From Parashewanella spongiae (GTDB lineage: Bacteria; Pseudomonadota; Gammaproteobacteria; Enterobacterales; Shewanellaceae): a stretch of 64,000 nucleotides of DNA. Below, one piece after another: positions 8,801-17,054 of the stretch. Both the position numbers and the translations under genes were made by a program. Position 1 is the first letter of the stretch. Every line of letters begins with the position of its first letter. The notes under the pieces were generated by a model. That model was given only the letters and a program-made list of their open reading frames with translations, ran no database searches and was not told the DNA's origin. Location of the stretch: contig NZ_CP037952.1 in assembly GCF_004358345.1 (NCBI RefSeq), positions 3,968,001 through 4,032,000 on the forward strand. Reading direction: 5' to 3'.

Positions 8801-9874
8801 CGGTATAAATGCACTTTCTAAAAAAAGTGTTAGCTGTTGGTCTGTGTGAATGCGCTTTAAAATCTCATTACTGATGCTATCTCTTGTCTGGCTGCCATAA
8901 TAAAAATGGTTAGGAGCAAGTTTTAATAACGCAGACCAAGCGTTTTCCTTTAACCGATCAACTATGTCATTCATTTCAATTAACAGATCATCATCATCCT
9001 CTGACTGAATGTATTGCTCTTTCAGAAATAATACCTGCTGCGATAATTCCAAATAATCGTCAATACTGCTCAATAAACGGCGGTGATAATCTTCTGGGGC
9101 TGTGAGAAGTAAATCATAAATATCTGACGCACATAGGTCGTGCAACGGCAACTTAAAATGAGTGTCTTTCTGAGAGTCGATCCCCGTAAGCAACCAAGGT
9201 ACCGCCGCCGCTAAATGTACCCGATAGCTAGACCTAACCTTTGAAGTTAACTTCAGTAATGCGTCACCCATTTGATCCCGACACAATAAATTAAAAATCG
9301 TTGTCGATGGCCTATCACACAAATCCAAACGAATTCGAAGACCGTCTATGCACAGCCATTCACCTTCGCTTTCAACCGCCATAGGAAAGGCACCGAGATG
9401 AAGCAGCTGCTGTGACTCAGGCCACAGTTTCATATCGTTCAGTCGGTTTGAAAATTCAACAAGAAAGCATAAGGCGTCTTCCGGTAATTGTTGAGCGAAA
9501 TTGACCTGACCAATAATATGCGTCTTTAATTTTTCGAGTCGCGCAAAATAATCCTCCCTGCCTTTGGTGTCCCGAGCTAGAATGGCCCTCCCTTGTTGCT
9601 CAGCCCGCATTATCACGCCTGTTAATTTTTCATCAAAATTTGCCCCTGGTAACTTCGCTATATCATCAGGTAACTCCAGTTCAGCATGTTTTTCCGTTAC
9701 TTCTTCATCACGAATAAATTTGAGGAATGCATCATATTGCCCAAGCGGGCTGACCATAAACAACTTACCGTCAATATTAACAGTGTTTGATTCAAGATTT
9801 GCCTGCTGAGGCTGAAAGTCTAACTGTGCAGCGATTGAAGTATTTGAGCTGACGGTGCCTAGGGGATTGCACAT
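5810..9874 (-). CDS. giant ankyrin-repeat protein, candidate effector
   Basis: A 1354-residue cytoplasmic-type protein without signal peptide or membrane segment. Residues 1 to about 560 are a unique helical region I do not recognise. From there to about 1330 come some 20 ankyrin-type repeats. Eighteen are nearly identical 41-residue units opening with TPLHEAC, carrying VVKVLLDYKGQHP and ending in an ADIGLTREH-like linker. A normal ankyrin unit is 33 residues, so each has an 8-residue extension. Units with GKEKVVK replace HDGVVK at every third or fourth position. Such proteins bind other proteins, often host proteins when secreted. A group II intron and a MITE lie upstream. There is no sign of damage despite the internal homology. 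Delivery or target cannot be inferred from the sequence. Confidence 0.85.
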   Translation of the reverse strand: MCNPLGTVSSNTSIAAQLDFQPQQANLESNTVNIDGKLFMVSPLGQYDAFLKFIRDEEVTEKHAELELPDDIAKLPGANFDEKLTGVIMRAEQQGRAILARDTKGREDYFARLEKLKTHIIGQVNFAQQLPEDALCFLVEFSNRLNDMKLWPESQQLLHLGAFPMAVESEGEWLCIDGLRIRLDLCDRPSTTIFNLLCRDQMGDALLKLTSKVRSSYRVHLAAAVPWLLTGIDSQKDTHFKLPLHDLCASDIYDLLLTAPEDYHRRLLSSIDDYLELSQQVLFLKEQYIQSEDDDDLLIEMNDIVDRLKENAWSALLKLAPNHFYYGSQTRDSISNEILKRIHTDQQLTLFLESAFIPEKPELTDYTGNVSHWCKKLYCGDFCALAALVVYCLPVFDKRPLMMCLLSHTWQRLYSDTLCRHLEQLKVQSEFVTVWSKQIVERLTEFNAKYDDVVEKYLNNRECWQTLPLNRKQDLLQQCISGGVSFSTIQALRNSGADEVHLNSLDWRAWVNSRDWPKLIHLLSHQVNFNEVIHYALPILKNDNQLLHIAAYFGRADVVEALLKTPDIEVHSANKNGYTPLHAACRLGKEKVVKVLLNYKGQNPEADIGLTREHPTSKSTPLHEACNAGYDGVVKVLLDYKGLNPEADIGLTREHSESKNTPLHVACIAGNDGVVKVLLDYQRLYPKADVGLAKIHANIPNTPLYEACIVGHDGVVKVLLDYKGQHPKADIGLTREHPTSKSTPLHVACYMGKEKVVKLLLNYKRQNFAADIELIREHPTSKNTPLHEACIAGHDGVVKVLLDYKVQNPEANIGLFREHSESKTTPLHAACIGGHDGVVKLLLVYKGQHPNADIGLIRERLTHKTTPLHAACRLGKEKVVKVLLDYKGQHPEANIGLIREHLIYKNTPLHEACTSGHDSVVKVLLDYKRQHPNADIGLTREHSTNKNSLLHEACVAGHDGVVKALLDYQGQYPDANIGLIREHSTHKNTPLHVACGLGKEKVVKVLLEYKGQHPNADIGLTRENSTSKNTPLFEACVAGHDGVVKVLLDYKRQYPEAGIGLSREHSTHMYTPLHEACSVAHYGVVKVLLDYKGQHPNVDIGLFREHSISKNTPLHEASVAGHDGVVKILLDYKGQYPESDIGLTREHSTNKTTPLHAACNLGKEKVVKVLMDYKGQYPEADIGLAKMHAIVSNTPLHEACIDGHDDVVKVLLDYKGQHPNADIGLIREHSKSKNTPLHGACIAGHDGVVNVLLNYKELHPNADIGLTMKNSNTKNTPLHAACSLGKEKVVKVLLDYLSTHPIDSIRLFSKEFGRSPLILARKYKHKIVVALILKWKGIELVSTKDKIGVFFTKK
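5937..8142 (-). repeat. 123-bp tandem repeat array coding ankyrin units
   Basis: Eighteen direct copies of a 123-bp unit inside the ankyrin gene, highly similar at DNA level. GKEK-type units recur at units 1, 5, 8, 11, 15 and 18 of the array, which gives a higher-order period of three to four units (369-492 bp). That pattern points to expansion by duplication of multi-unit blocks. Confidence 0.85.
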
Positions 9875-9916
9875 TCACGTTCCAATTCTTTGTCTTCGAT
9901 GGTTGATAAATTGTAA

Positions 9917-10101
9917 GGGATCTAGCGATTTAGAAAGTACCAATCTTTGTCATGCCAGCGAAGGCTGGTATCCAGTGACTTTTATAGAAAAAGAAAAAGC
10001 AAAGGCACTAGACTACCGACATACAAAATTGTCGTTACTTAGTTTCCAACCTGCGCTGGAGTGACGAGAACTCATTGGTATACTTTCTTCCGCAACTTTT
10101 G
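9917..10101. mobile_element. MITE family B, copy 1
   Basis: A 185-bp non-coding element flanked by TAA at 9914-9916 and 10102-10104. It begins GGGATCTAGCG and ends CCGCAACTTTTG. The core has the palindromic CCAGCGAAGGCTGG stem and a second stem of the same type. It is homologous to copies at 33992, 53557 and 60143. A three-base TAA duplication suggests mobilisation by an IS5-type (TNA-target) transposase, which is inference. Confidence 0.75.
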
Positions 10102-10257
10102 TAAGCGGTCAATATGAAGCGTCTTTCAAAATTTAGTTTAATGCTAATACCTATCTCTTATATATAACTGCTTACCAATATACCCCCTATATAAGCAGAA
10201 CACGTTAATTGCCAAGACTTTTTGTTCTTTTCTTAAACCCGAATTTTGCAAGACGTA

Positions 10258-10347
10258 ATGGTTAACAGACTCATTGAATCCGAACAACAAAACTCTAAGC
10301 ACAGTGATGTAGAGAAATACCTTGACAACAAGGCTATGAATCATGTA
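10258..10347 (+). pseudogene. possible coding remnant cut by the intron copy
   Basis: The frame from ATG 10258 reads about 30 protein-like residues (MVNRLIESEQQNSKHSDVEK and onward) before running into intron sequence at 10348. No ribosome binding site is visible. The fragment sits where intron domains V and VI should be, so it probably marks a deletion or recombination junction. Identity unknown. Confidence 0.25.
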
Positions 10348-12272
10348 GGTTACACTTCTCTCAGCCCCTTCACTTTGCTTATCATCTTGTCGTGGGTAAA
10401 TACTCAAGACCAGCTTGGCGTAATTTTTCGTAAGCACCTCGTGATAGATACTTGCTTCGACGTTGACTTAAGCGACGATGCCAGCGATAGAACCGGTTTA
10501 CTACAAATCCATTTATTCTGAAAAATACACCTCTGGGATAACCTATCCCACCAAAATAGTGTTTCCATCCCCTCAGAACTTGATTAACCTTATTTATCAG
10601 TACGCCAAGTGTATTTGAGGTTCGGTGTTTCACTATGTCTCTGATTTTATTTTTCAGCTTTGTTTGGCTCTTCTTAGACGCCTCTATCTTGATGTAACTG
10701 GTGCCTTTGATGAGGCCTGTGATCCGTTGAAAGTTAAAACCGAGGAAATCAAACTCATTCATCAGCTTTCCCATATCCACACAGTGGGTTTTACTTTGAT
10801 TTAGCTTCAGACCTTCATCACTTAATTGCTGTGTTATCCAGTCCAGTTGCTCTTGTGTGTAGGTTTGCTTATGAAGTACAACAAAATCATCTGCATAGGT
10901 AACGATTTTACACGGTGTTTTTTCGTGTATTTTCAAACAGAAATCGTTGAGATAGATGTTAGCCAGTAGTGGAGAGATAACTCCACCTTGCGGAGTGCCA
11001 CATCGGCTTGCTTCTATTCGCCATTTCCCGTTGACCGTCTCTACGCTGATGGGCGCTTTGATAAAGCTTTTCAGTAAACTCAGAAAGCTGCTGTCGCTTA
11101 TTCGCCTTTCTACTTTTGCCATCAACTTAGCGTGCGGGATGGTATCGAAATAGGCGCTCAAGTCAGCATCGAGTACGTGCTGATAGCCTTGTTTTAGGCT
11201 CATTTCAATGACTTTTACCGCTTGCTGGGCGCTTCGACATGGACGATAACCATAACTGTGTTCATGTAAATGAGGTTCGTAGACGGGTTGCATCACTATT
11301 GTCATCGCCATTTGCACAATTCTGTCACTGATTATCGGGATCCCAAGTTTCCGCGTTTTGCCGTTGTCTTTGAGTATTTCTACTCGTTTGACTGGGCTAG
11401 GTCGATAGTTTTTCTGTTGTAATTGAGTTTGAATTTCTTTTAACAGCGCAACGACTTTCTTTTGCTGCTCTAGATAACTGAATGTGATGCCATCAATTCC
11501 TGCTCCGCCTTTATTGGCTTTGCATCGTCGATAGGCTTCTTCGAGTATATCTAGGCGACTGAGTTTATCGTACAAGCTGTAAAATCGAAGCTCCGAGTTA
11601 AGCTTTGAGCGTAAGTAAAGTTTTCGCTGTAATATTCTGATATTTACTGGAGTGTTAGCCATATGGCAATTTCACCTCAAAAGTTACGTTAAAAAACGGG
11701 TGTAACACTGAGCCCCTTCCCTGATGTAAAGTTATGTTGTCTTCACGGTTAACGGTACTATGGGCTCATCCGACTGCCTGAGCGCCCTATCTGAAATTTC
11801 GGTTTACCTTATATTCGGATAGTGGAAGTCACTACCTTCCAACACTCAGGCTCTCCCACGTTCACTTTATTTCCTTCAATACATGCCACTTCATATTACG
11901 CCGGAAGATCAAACAGATGCATTTACCAGTTGCTTCTCTGTTTGTGTCAGGGTTCGTCAACTAGGAAAGACTCCCCATCTTCATTTTTTGATTTACGACG
12001 CTTAACTGAATTCGCTTGATGCTGCGGCCTACATTGCATCTCAACCTTTATTCAAGGCCTTTGTCACAGGGCTTCATGTCATAGCGGTTACCCATTATGC
12101 ATGCCCGTCAGATTTCGGGATGAACTGGTAATTATCCCGTCAGGTACGTTTCAACCTGATGGACTTATTATAAATAATAACGTTGCTGTCTCTGGTTTAT
12201 GGCCATGTAATCGCTTGGCTGCGTATACGTTGAGACAAATCCCGCAACAGAATAAAGCGCTTCGTGGCGCTC
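10348..12272 (-). mobile_element. group II intron copy 1, lacking domains V and VI
   Basis: About 1.9 kb nearly identical to 30314-32238, with roughly nine substitutions by eye. The 5' end (minus strand) is at 12272, reading GAGCGCCACGAAGCGC; the canonical start is GUGYG, so the second base is unusual. Structured RNA (12272-11663) precedes the reverse transcriptase gene. The homology stops at 10348, before the catalytic domain V and branch-site domain VI that the second copy retains. Domain V is essential for splicing in known group II introns, so this copy should not splice by itself. Confidence 0.85.
10382..11662 (-). CDS. group II intron reverse transcriptase/maturase (LtrA type)
   Basis: A 426-residue intron-encoded protein. 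The fingers-palm region includes the [14 protein letters not shown] block and [10 protein letters not shown], and the catalytic YADD motif sits near residue 263. The thumb/maturase domain X occupies about 330-426. There is no C-terminal HNH endonuclease, so mobility would depend on single-stranded or replication-fork targets, as in other endonuclease-less introns. The frame is intact, unlike copy 2, so this protein may still act on the copy-2 RNA in trans (inference). Confidence 0.93.
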   Translation of the reverse strand: MANTPVNIRILQRKLYLRSKLNSELRFYSLYDKLSRLDILEEAYRRCKANKGGAGIDGITFSYLEQQKKVVALLKEIQTQLQQKNYRPSPVKRVEILKDNGKTRKLGIPIISDRIVQMAMTIVMQPVYEPHLHEHSYGYRPCRSAQQAVKVIEMSLKQGYQHVLDADLSAYFDTIPHAKLMAKVERRISDSSFLSLLKSFIKAPISVETVNGKWRIEASRCGTPQGGVISPLLANIYLNDFCLKIHEKTPCKIVTYADDFVVLHKQTYTQEQLDWITQQLSDEGLKLNQSKTHCVDMGKLMNEFDFLGFNFQRITGLIKGTSYIKIEASKKSQTKLKNKIRDIVKHRTSNTLGVLINKVNQVLRGWKHYFGGIGYPRGVFFRINGFVVNRFYRWHRRLSQRRSKYLSRGAYEKLRQAGLEYLPTTR

Positions 12273-12505
12273 CCTAGAAACATCAGTTGACTGCGTTCTC
12301 AAGCGTAGAAAAAATGGCTGATAGTAAGGCGTAGCTTGCAGCAAATATTTATTCTATTTGCAAAAGTTACAACGCAGATAGCAGCCATTTTAGCAAGCTT
12401 GTGAGCGTAAAGCACTTCACTCATTGGGTGAAAACCATGATAATAAAATCATCGTATTGCTCAAACAGTTACTCATATACTCAGCGTTCAACTGATGTTT
12501 TTAGG
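12273..12505. mobile_element. MITE family A, copy 1, abutting the intron
   Basis: A 233-bp element with ends CCTAGAAACATCAGTTGA and its near complement ending GATGTTTTTAGG. The interior is extensively self-complementary. Its left end at 12273 touches the intron 5' end at 12272 without a gap; the same junction occurs at 32238/32239. Other copies are at 14066, 53299 and 60061. Between this element and the gene at 12807 I see only AT-rich sequence with a poor 68-codon minus-strand frame. Confidence 0.8.
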
Positions 12506-12806
12506 ATTATTGAGGCTATTTCGACACAAAAGCTGAAATGAAGTAATAAAAAATCATACCGAACAAAATACGGACATAAGCGAGTTTCACCCAAAGCTCA
12601 TAATTAAATGTTCTCATGAAAAATATCCATACCAAATTATGAATATCAAATTGTTGAAAGCCACGATTAGCCCTAAAATACAACTTTAAAGCTTGCAGTA
12701 GATATAATAGAAGTGCGCACAACGTTGAATTATGTTAATTTTTTTTAACTTAATAAAATATTTATTTGGTTTACAATAATTTTAATTTTTATCAAAAAAG
12801 TATTTT

Positions 12807-13694
12807 ATGGCCGCTATTCAAGTATTTTCTCCCGCAACAAACTCTTTTGTGTCGGGCGAAGTTACGCCTAAAGATATAGAATCTCTAAAAAAACAACCTA
12901 AATGCCCTATTTGTTTAGGTGCATTCAAAAATAAAGCTTACCAAATAACCAAAACAAACCCTTGCCCAAAAAACCACTATTTTCATTTATTTTGCTTGCA
13001 AGAATACGCTAAATCAACCTTAGAATTTAATGATAAGTCCTTTACTTGTACAGTGTGTAAAACAGATATTTTGAAAATGGGGAATGCTCTAGAAGTGTTG
13101 AGTATTAATCCAAGTAAAGATTTAGACAAAGCTACCCAATGGCTTTTATTAGGGAAAAAACAATTGAAAAAAGCTCGTACCAATCCTGATTTGATTACTG
13201 ATGCTATAAATTTATTAAAAATGTCGTTAACCGTTGGTTGCTCTGAAGCCAAGCCTTTTTTGGCTGAAGCAGACTTTTTAGGCGGAAAACAATGCCTTGA
13301 AAAAGCTCGTACCGATCCTAGTTGGATTGAAGGCGCTGTAACTCTTTTAAGGCGTTCATTTAATGCTGGTTATAGTAACGCCAAACCTCTTTGGGCTGAA
13401 GCGGACTTTTTAGACGGGAAACATTGCCTAGAAAAAGCTCATACCGATCCTAATTGGATTGATGCCGCTGTACATATTTTAAAGCGTTCATTGGATGCTG
13501 GCTATATTAAAGCCAAACCTCTTTTGGCTGAAGCGAAATTTTTAGACGGAAAACAATGTCTAGAAAAAGCTCGTACCGATCCTCTTTGGATTGAAGCCGC
13601 TGTAGATATTTTAACGTATTCATTTGATGGTGGTTATATTGAAGCCAAATCTTTTTTAACTGAAGCGAACCTATTAAAGGAAAAGAAGAGCTAA
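12807..13694 (+). CDS. RING-H2 finger protein with Sel1-like repeats, candidate E3 ligase effector
   Basis: A 295-residue protein with a complete RING-H2 zinc finger at 33-84. The ligands are C33, C36, C53, H57, H60, C63, C81 and C84, with spacing C-x2-C-x16-C-x3-H-x2-H-x2-C-x17-C-x2-C as in eukaryotic RING E3 ubiquitin ligases. Residues about 113-290 are four 44-residue helical repeats (CLEKARTDP, WIEAAV, SLDAGY-AKPLLAEA) that resemble Sel1-like repeats and could bind a substrate. Bacteria lack ubiquitin, so a natural role would be in a eukaryotic host cell; this is inference. There is no signal peptide. The leader is AT-rich and the ribosome binding site is poor, so expression may be conditional. 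Confidence 0.8.
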   Translation: MAAIQVFSPATNSFVSGEVTPKDIESLKKQPKCPICLGAFKNKAYQITKTNPCPKNHYFHLFCLQEYAKSTLEFNDKSFTCTVCKTDILKMGNALEVLSINPSKDLDKATQWLLLGKKQLKKARTNPDLITDAINLLKMSLTVGCSEAKPFLAEADFLGGKQCLEKARTDPSWIEGAVTLLRRSFNAGYSNAKPLWAEADFLDGKHCLEKAHTDPNWIDAAVHILKRSLDAGYIKAKPLLAEAKFLDGKQCLEKARTDPLWIEAAVDILTYSFDGGYIEAKSFLTEANLLKEKKS

Positions 13695-14065
13695 AGCAGG
13701 TTAGCACCGTTCCAACTAAAATAGAAACTTTTTGATCCTTATTTTCTAATGCAGTTAACTCTGGTCTCGAAGCGGTAATCCCTTATTAAACTGATGCTGA
13801 AAAACTCGATAATTAACAATCCTATTTTCCATAACGCCTTCATGCATGCATTTCAAAAAGTAACTTCAACCTAAACTTTCATGATAGGCATAGATGTCAT
13901 ATGCGTTTACTTTGACTACTATTTTTCTATCACCCTACACCATGAAAATTGTATTCGCTGAGATTTGAAGATTATTTCCAACCTAAGCTAAAGGCGAAGT
14001 GATTTTTAGCTTTTATGCTTTCACTAACAGGCTTGGGAATAGGTGTTAGCGGCTATTTTTACGGT

Positions 14066-14220
14066 AAAAACATCAGCTGAACGCTGAGTATATGAGTAAC
14101 TGTTTGAGCAATAAGATGACTTTATCATCATGGCTTTCACCCAATGAGTGAAGTGCTCTACGCTCACAAGCTTGCTAAAATGGCTGCTATCTGCGTTATA
14201 ACTTTTGCAAGTAGAATAAC
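14066..14220. mobile_element. MITE family A, copy 3, half element
   Basis: Starts near TAAAAACATCAGCTGAACGC and matches the family to GCAAGTAGAATAAC at 14220; the other third is missing. The upstream stretch 13695-14065 holds no gene I can support. A short frame at 14018-14080 looks like a hydrophobic remnant that runs into the element. Confidence 0.65.
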
Positions 14221-14258
14221 CGCATACTGCGCAAATTGAGAAAAAAGCTGAAATGAAA

Positions 14259-14441
14259 GATCCCGCCCCAAGGGGCGAGGTATCGTTTTACGTTATCGTC
14301 ACTCCTGCGAAAGCAGGAGTCTAGTGCCCTTGTTTTTTTTAAGAAAGTCACTGGATACCCGCCTTCTCAGGTATGACAACACAGAAGTCTCACAGGTTAG
14401 TTCGCCCCAAGGTGCGAGGAATTAAACCCGAAGAGATTAAG
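14259..14441. repeat. family C hairpin repeat, copy 1
   Basis: Opens with CCCGCCCCAAGGGGCGAGG, contains the stem CTCCTGCGAAAGCAGGAG (about 14306-14323) and ends with GTGCGAGGAATTAAACCCG. A diverged copy is at 21544. The inner part is related to MITE family B. The rest of the interval to 14647 shows no gene. Confidence 0.55.
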
Positions 14442-14647
14442 CCAATTAACAAATAGTGAGTTTCACCACAACAGCACTTGATGAATATTTATAGAACGAA
14501 CCACTATAAACCCTAGCCATTAGGTCTGCTTCGTCACAACTCAGCCCCCTAATATCATGTTTTTAAGGACTAACCATTAGAAACAATATCGCTATGAATA
14601 GGCTTTGCTCGCTTGGTTTGGGGCATAAATCCGTCAGTTTCAAGTTA

Positions 14648-15061
14648 TTAACTAATCTCCAACTTATTTTCCATTTCGAGTAATTTCAGCGTAAATTCCT
14701 TACATTGTTTAATTGATAGTGTTTGGTACAGAGGTTTTAAAAAATCTTTTAAATTAGCTCTTTTAGCAAAATTACCAATAATGACGCAGAGTGCTACTGG
14801 GGTGTATTCAGCATCTAGGTTCATATTTTGAGTAGTATTTTGCATTTCTTCATCAGTGCCTTGAGCAAATTCTCCTATTTGTTTAAGGGAAATTTCAGGC
14901 GCAATTTTTCCAATATGTGCGATCAACTCAGAATAAATAGGCCAATTCTGCTTAAATTCGCAGCTCAATTTAGGTACGTATGGCGGTTCAATTTCTTGAT
15001 GTGAAATAGAAAATGGATCGTACTGCGAAAGCGAGGCATTTGGTTGAATGTTGCTTGCCAT
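14648..15061 (-). CDS. hypothetical protein, 137 residues
   Basis: An unrecognised, probably cytoplasmic protein. It is mostly helical with a proline-rich stretch near residues 25-35 and no signal peptide or membrane segment. Codon use looks protein-like, but the start at 15061 has no clear ribosome binding site. It lies in an accessory segment next to MITE debris. It could be a shortened relative of the larger effector-like proteins or a chance frame; I favour a real gene. Confidence 0.45.
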   Translation of the reverse strand: MASNIQPNASLSQYDPFSISHQEIEPPYVPKLSCEFKQNWPIYSELIAHIGKIAPEISLKQIGEFAQGTDEEMQNTTQNMNLDAEYTPVALCVIIGNFAKRANLKDFLKPLYQTLSIKQCKEFTLKLLEMENKLEIS

Positions 15062-15457
15062 ATTTTCACTACTGCGGTTTGACGTCGTTAATATCCTTAT
15101 ACATTAAAAAGCAGTTAAAAACACAAAGATGAAATTGTATTAATCTTTTGAGAGTCTTTATTTGCTTATCTTATGACATCAAGTAAAAATTTTAGTTTTT
15201 AAATAGGGCTAAATATTCGCTGTTAAAGGTAAGAATAAACTATTCAATAAACCCACGACTTTCGAAACTTCGAAGAATTTTTTATCAAAATGATGCTTCG
15301 CATCAAATAAAGATACTGAGCATCCTTTTTCAAAGTGTGAAGTGAAGGTAATGTACTGAATTAGCATTAATATAGTCGGTACACTTTGGGTCAAAAAGTG
15401 TATTTTCGCATAAAATTAGCGGCAATTTAATATAATTCTTTATGCCTCACGACACAT
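15062..15457. other. gene-free interval
   Basis: AT-rich spacer between two minus-strand hypothetical genes. A 61-codon minus-strand frame at 15209-15394 lacks a ribosome binding site and I do not accept it. No repeat or RNA structure was noticed. Confidence 0.5.
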
Positions 15458-16090
15458 TTATGCAAACTTATCAAAATCATTAAACATCTTTCTTTTGCAA
15501 CCATTCATAGTTTTCTGATAGATATTTTCTAGGGCTTTCGTAAAGTAGCCACAAGATGGCAGTGTGCTTTTAGCAAGAGATAAACGAACAACCAAGGAGA
15601 TGAGTAAACTCGTTTTTTTTGCATCAACAGCTTCCATTGCGTGCATTTGCGTAAAAATAATAAAAAAAGAATTGGCGATTGAATCTCCGCCCAGTGGCAT
15701 TTGATGTGCAGGAGCCATAGAGCCAAGTGCTTGATTGACTGTATATAATAGGTCATTAAAAGTAATTAAAGCAGAGAGTTCGAGATTATCACTCAAAATA
15801 TCATTTTTTGCAATGAAAACCAGTGCAAGCATTGATAAGGCTAAACCAGTAACTGACGCTAATACTCCTGCAGCTGAAGCTTCCCTTCGTCTTGCTTGCA
15901 TTGTGCTGATTGCGCCCTCCGTACCTGTAGGTATTATGACACTGTCTTCATCCATATTTAGAGCAACTTGATCGGGTCGGAAAACAGGGGGATTTTCTTC
16001 TCCATTTACTCCCGCCGTCGTCATATTTCCATTTAACTGTGCTTCATAACTCGGCTTAGTACGTGTTTCAATATTGGGTGAAAAACTCAT
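15458..16090 (-). CDS. hypothetical protein with one membrane segment
   Basis: A 210-residue unknown. After a polar N-terminal 75 residues with Gly, Asn and Pro, a hydrophobic stretch (about 78-97) could span the membrane; a helical C-terminal part with several Cys follows. The frame can begin at a TTG at 16096, but I use the ATG at 16090. No ribosome binding site is strong. A 10-bp inverted repeat (16178-16187 with 16220-16229) lies between this gene and yaaA. Function unknown. Confidence 0.5.
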   Translation of the reverse strand: MSFSPNIETRTKPSYEAQLNGNMTTAGVNGEENPPVFRPDQVALNMDEDSVIIPTGTEGAISTMQARRREASAAGVLASVTGLALSMLALVFIAKNDILSDNLELSALITFNDLLYTVNQALGSMAPAHQMPLGGDSIANSFFIIFTQMHAMEAVDAKKTSLLISLVVRLSLAKSTLPSCGYFTKALENIYQKTMNGCKRKMFNDFDKFA

Positions 16091-16272
16091 GAACAACTGC
16101 TTTTTGCCAATTGATATGGCGAAACTAACACAGATGACTTTTTTATTCAGAGGTGCGTAATGTATATTCAGTAAGAGTTCAGTTAGCCATTACAATGTTC
16201 ATCCTAAAAAACAAAAATAGCTAACTGAAAACAGCTCCAAACAATCAAAACCTCAAGTTTAATATCGCAAAC

Positions 16273-17043
16273 TTAGCTTTGCTCTGCCCTTAAAAAAACA
16301 GGCGTATTAAAAGTAGACTCCTCTGCACTATAGCGATAACCCACAGCATCAAAAGCTTCTAGTTGATCACGAGTTTGAATATCATTTTGAACAATAAAAC
16401 GCGCCATCATACCTCGTGCTTTTTTGGCATAAAAACTAATAACTTTATACTTTCCCGCTTTGCAATCTTTAAACACTGGCGTAATTAAGTTTCCTTTAAG
16501 CAACTTTGGTTTAACAGACTTAAAGTACTCGTTGGATGCTAAATTAACAACAATTGTGTCGTCATCTAGTTCTGTGTTGAGCGTCTCAGTTATTCTGCTG
16601 TCCCAAAACTGATATAAATTCTTCCCTTTAGCATTGCCAAGAGAAATGCCCATTTCCAAGCGATATGGTTGCATTAGATCAAGCGGTTTAAGCACACCAT
16701 ATAAGCCTGAAAGTATTCTCAAAGTGCTTTGAGTTTTATCAAGTTCATTAGCCGTTAAGCTGTCGGCATCGAGTCCTGTATAAACATCTCCACGGAAAGC
16801 GAAAATGGCTTGTTTAGCATTATCGAGGGTAAAATTAGGCTGCCACTGAGTAAATCGTGCCACATTCAGTCCAGCAATTTTATCGCTGACTTTCATTAGC
16901 TTGGCAATATCTATTGCGGTTAGCTCTCTACAAACACTGATCAGCTGCTCACTGTACTTGAGCAACTGCGGCTGAGTGTATTTTTGTGTTGGTGATGGGT
17001 TTTCAAAATCCAGCGTTTTAGCTGGAGATACAAGTACTAACAT
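16273..17043 (-). CDS. yaaA: peroxide stress protein YaaA
   Basis: A 256-residue cytoplasmic protein of the YaaA/UPF0246 family. In E. coli YaaA lowers intracellular iron-driven damage during hydrogen peroxide stress. The N-terminus [16 protein letters not shown] and the [20 protein letters not shown] block are diagnostic, and the length is normal. It lies 11 bases after the AGCS symporter gene on the same strand, so cotranscription is likely although no functional link is known. Confidence 0.95.
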   Translation of the reverse strand: MLVLVSPAKTLDFENPSPTQKYTQPQLLKYSEQLISVCRELTAIDIAKLMKVSDKIAGLNVARFTQWQPNFTLDNAKQAIFAFRGDVYTGLDADSLTANELDKTQSTLRILSGLYGVLKPLDLMQPYRLEMGISLGNAKGKNLYQFWDSRITETLNTELDDDTIVVNLASNEYFKSVKPKLLKGNLITPVFKDCKAGKYKVISFYAKKARGMMARFIVQNDIQTRDQLEAFDAVGYRYSAEESTFNTPVFLRAEQS

Positions 17044-17054
17044 CTTAACTCCAT

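Noticed and set aside
10144-10521. Overlapping frames on both strands near the intron end
   Set aside because: They cross the junction between intron sequence and unrelated DNA, so they are shadows apart from the possible 30-residue remnant listed.
12516-12722. 68-codon minus-strand frame before the RING gene
   Set aside because: No ribosome binding site, and composition follows local AT richness.
15209-15394. 61-codon minus-strand frame
   Set aside because: No start context and no protein-like features.
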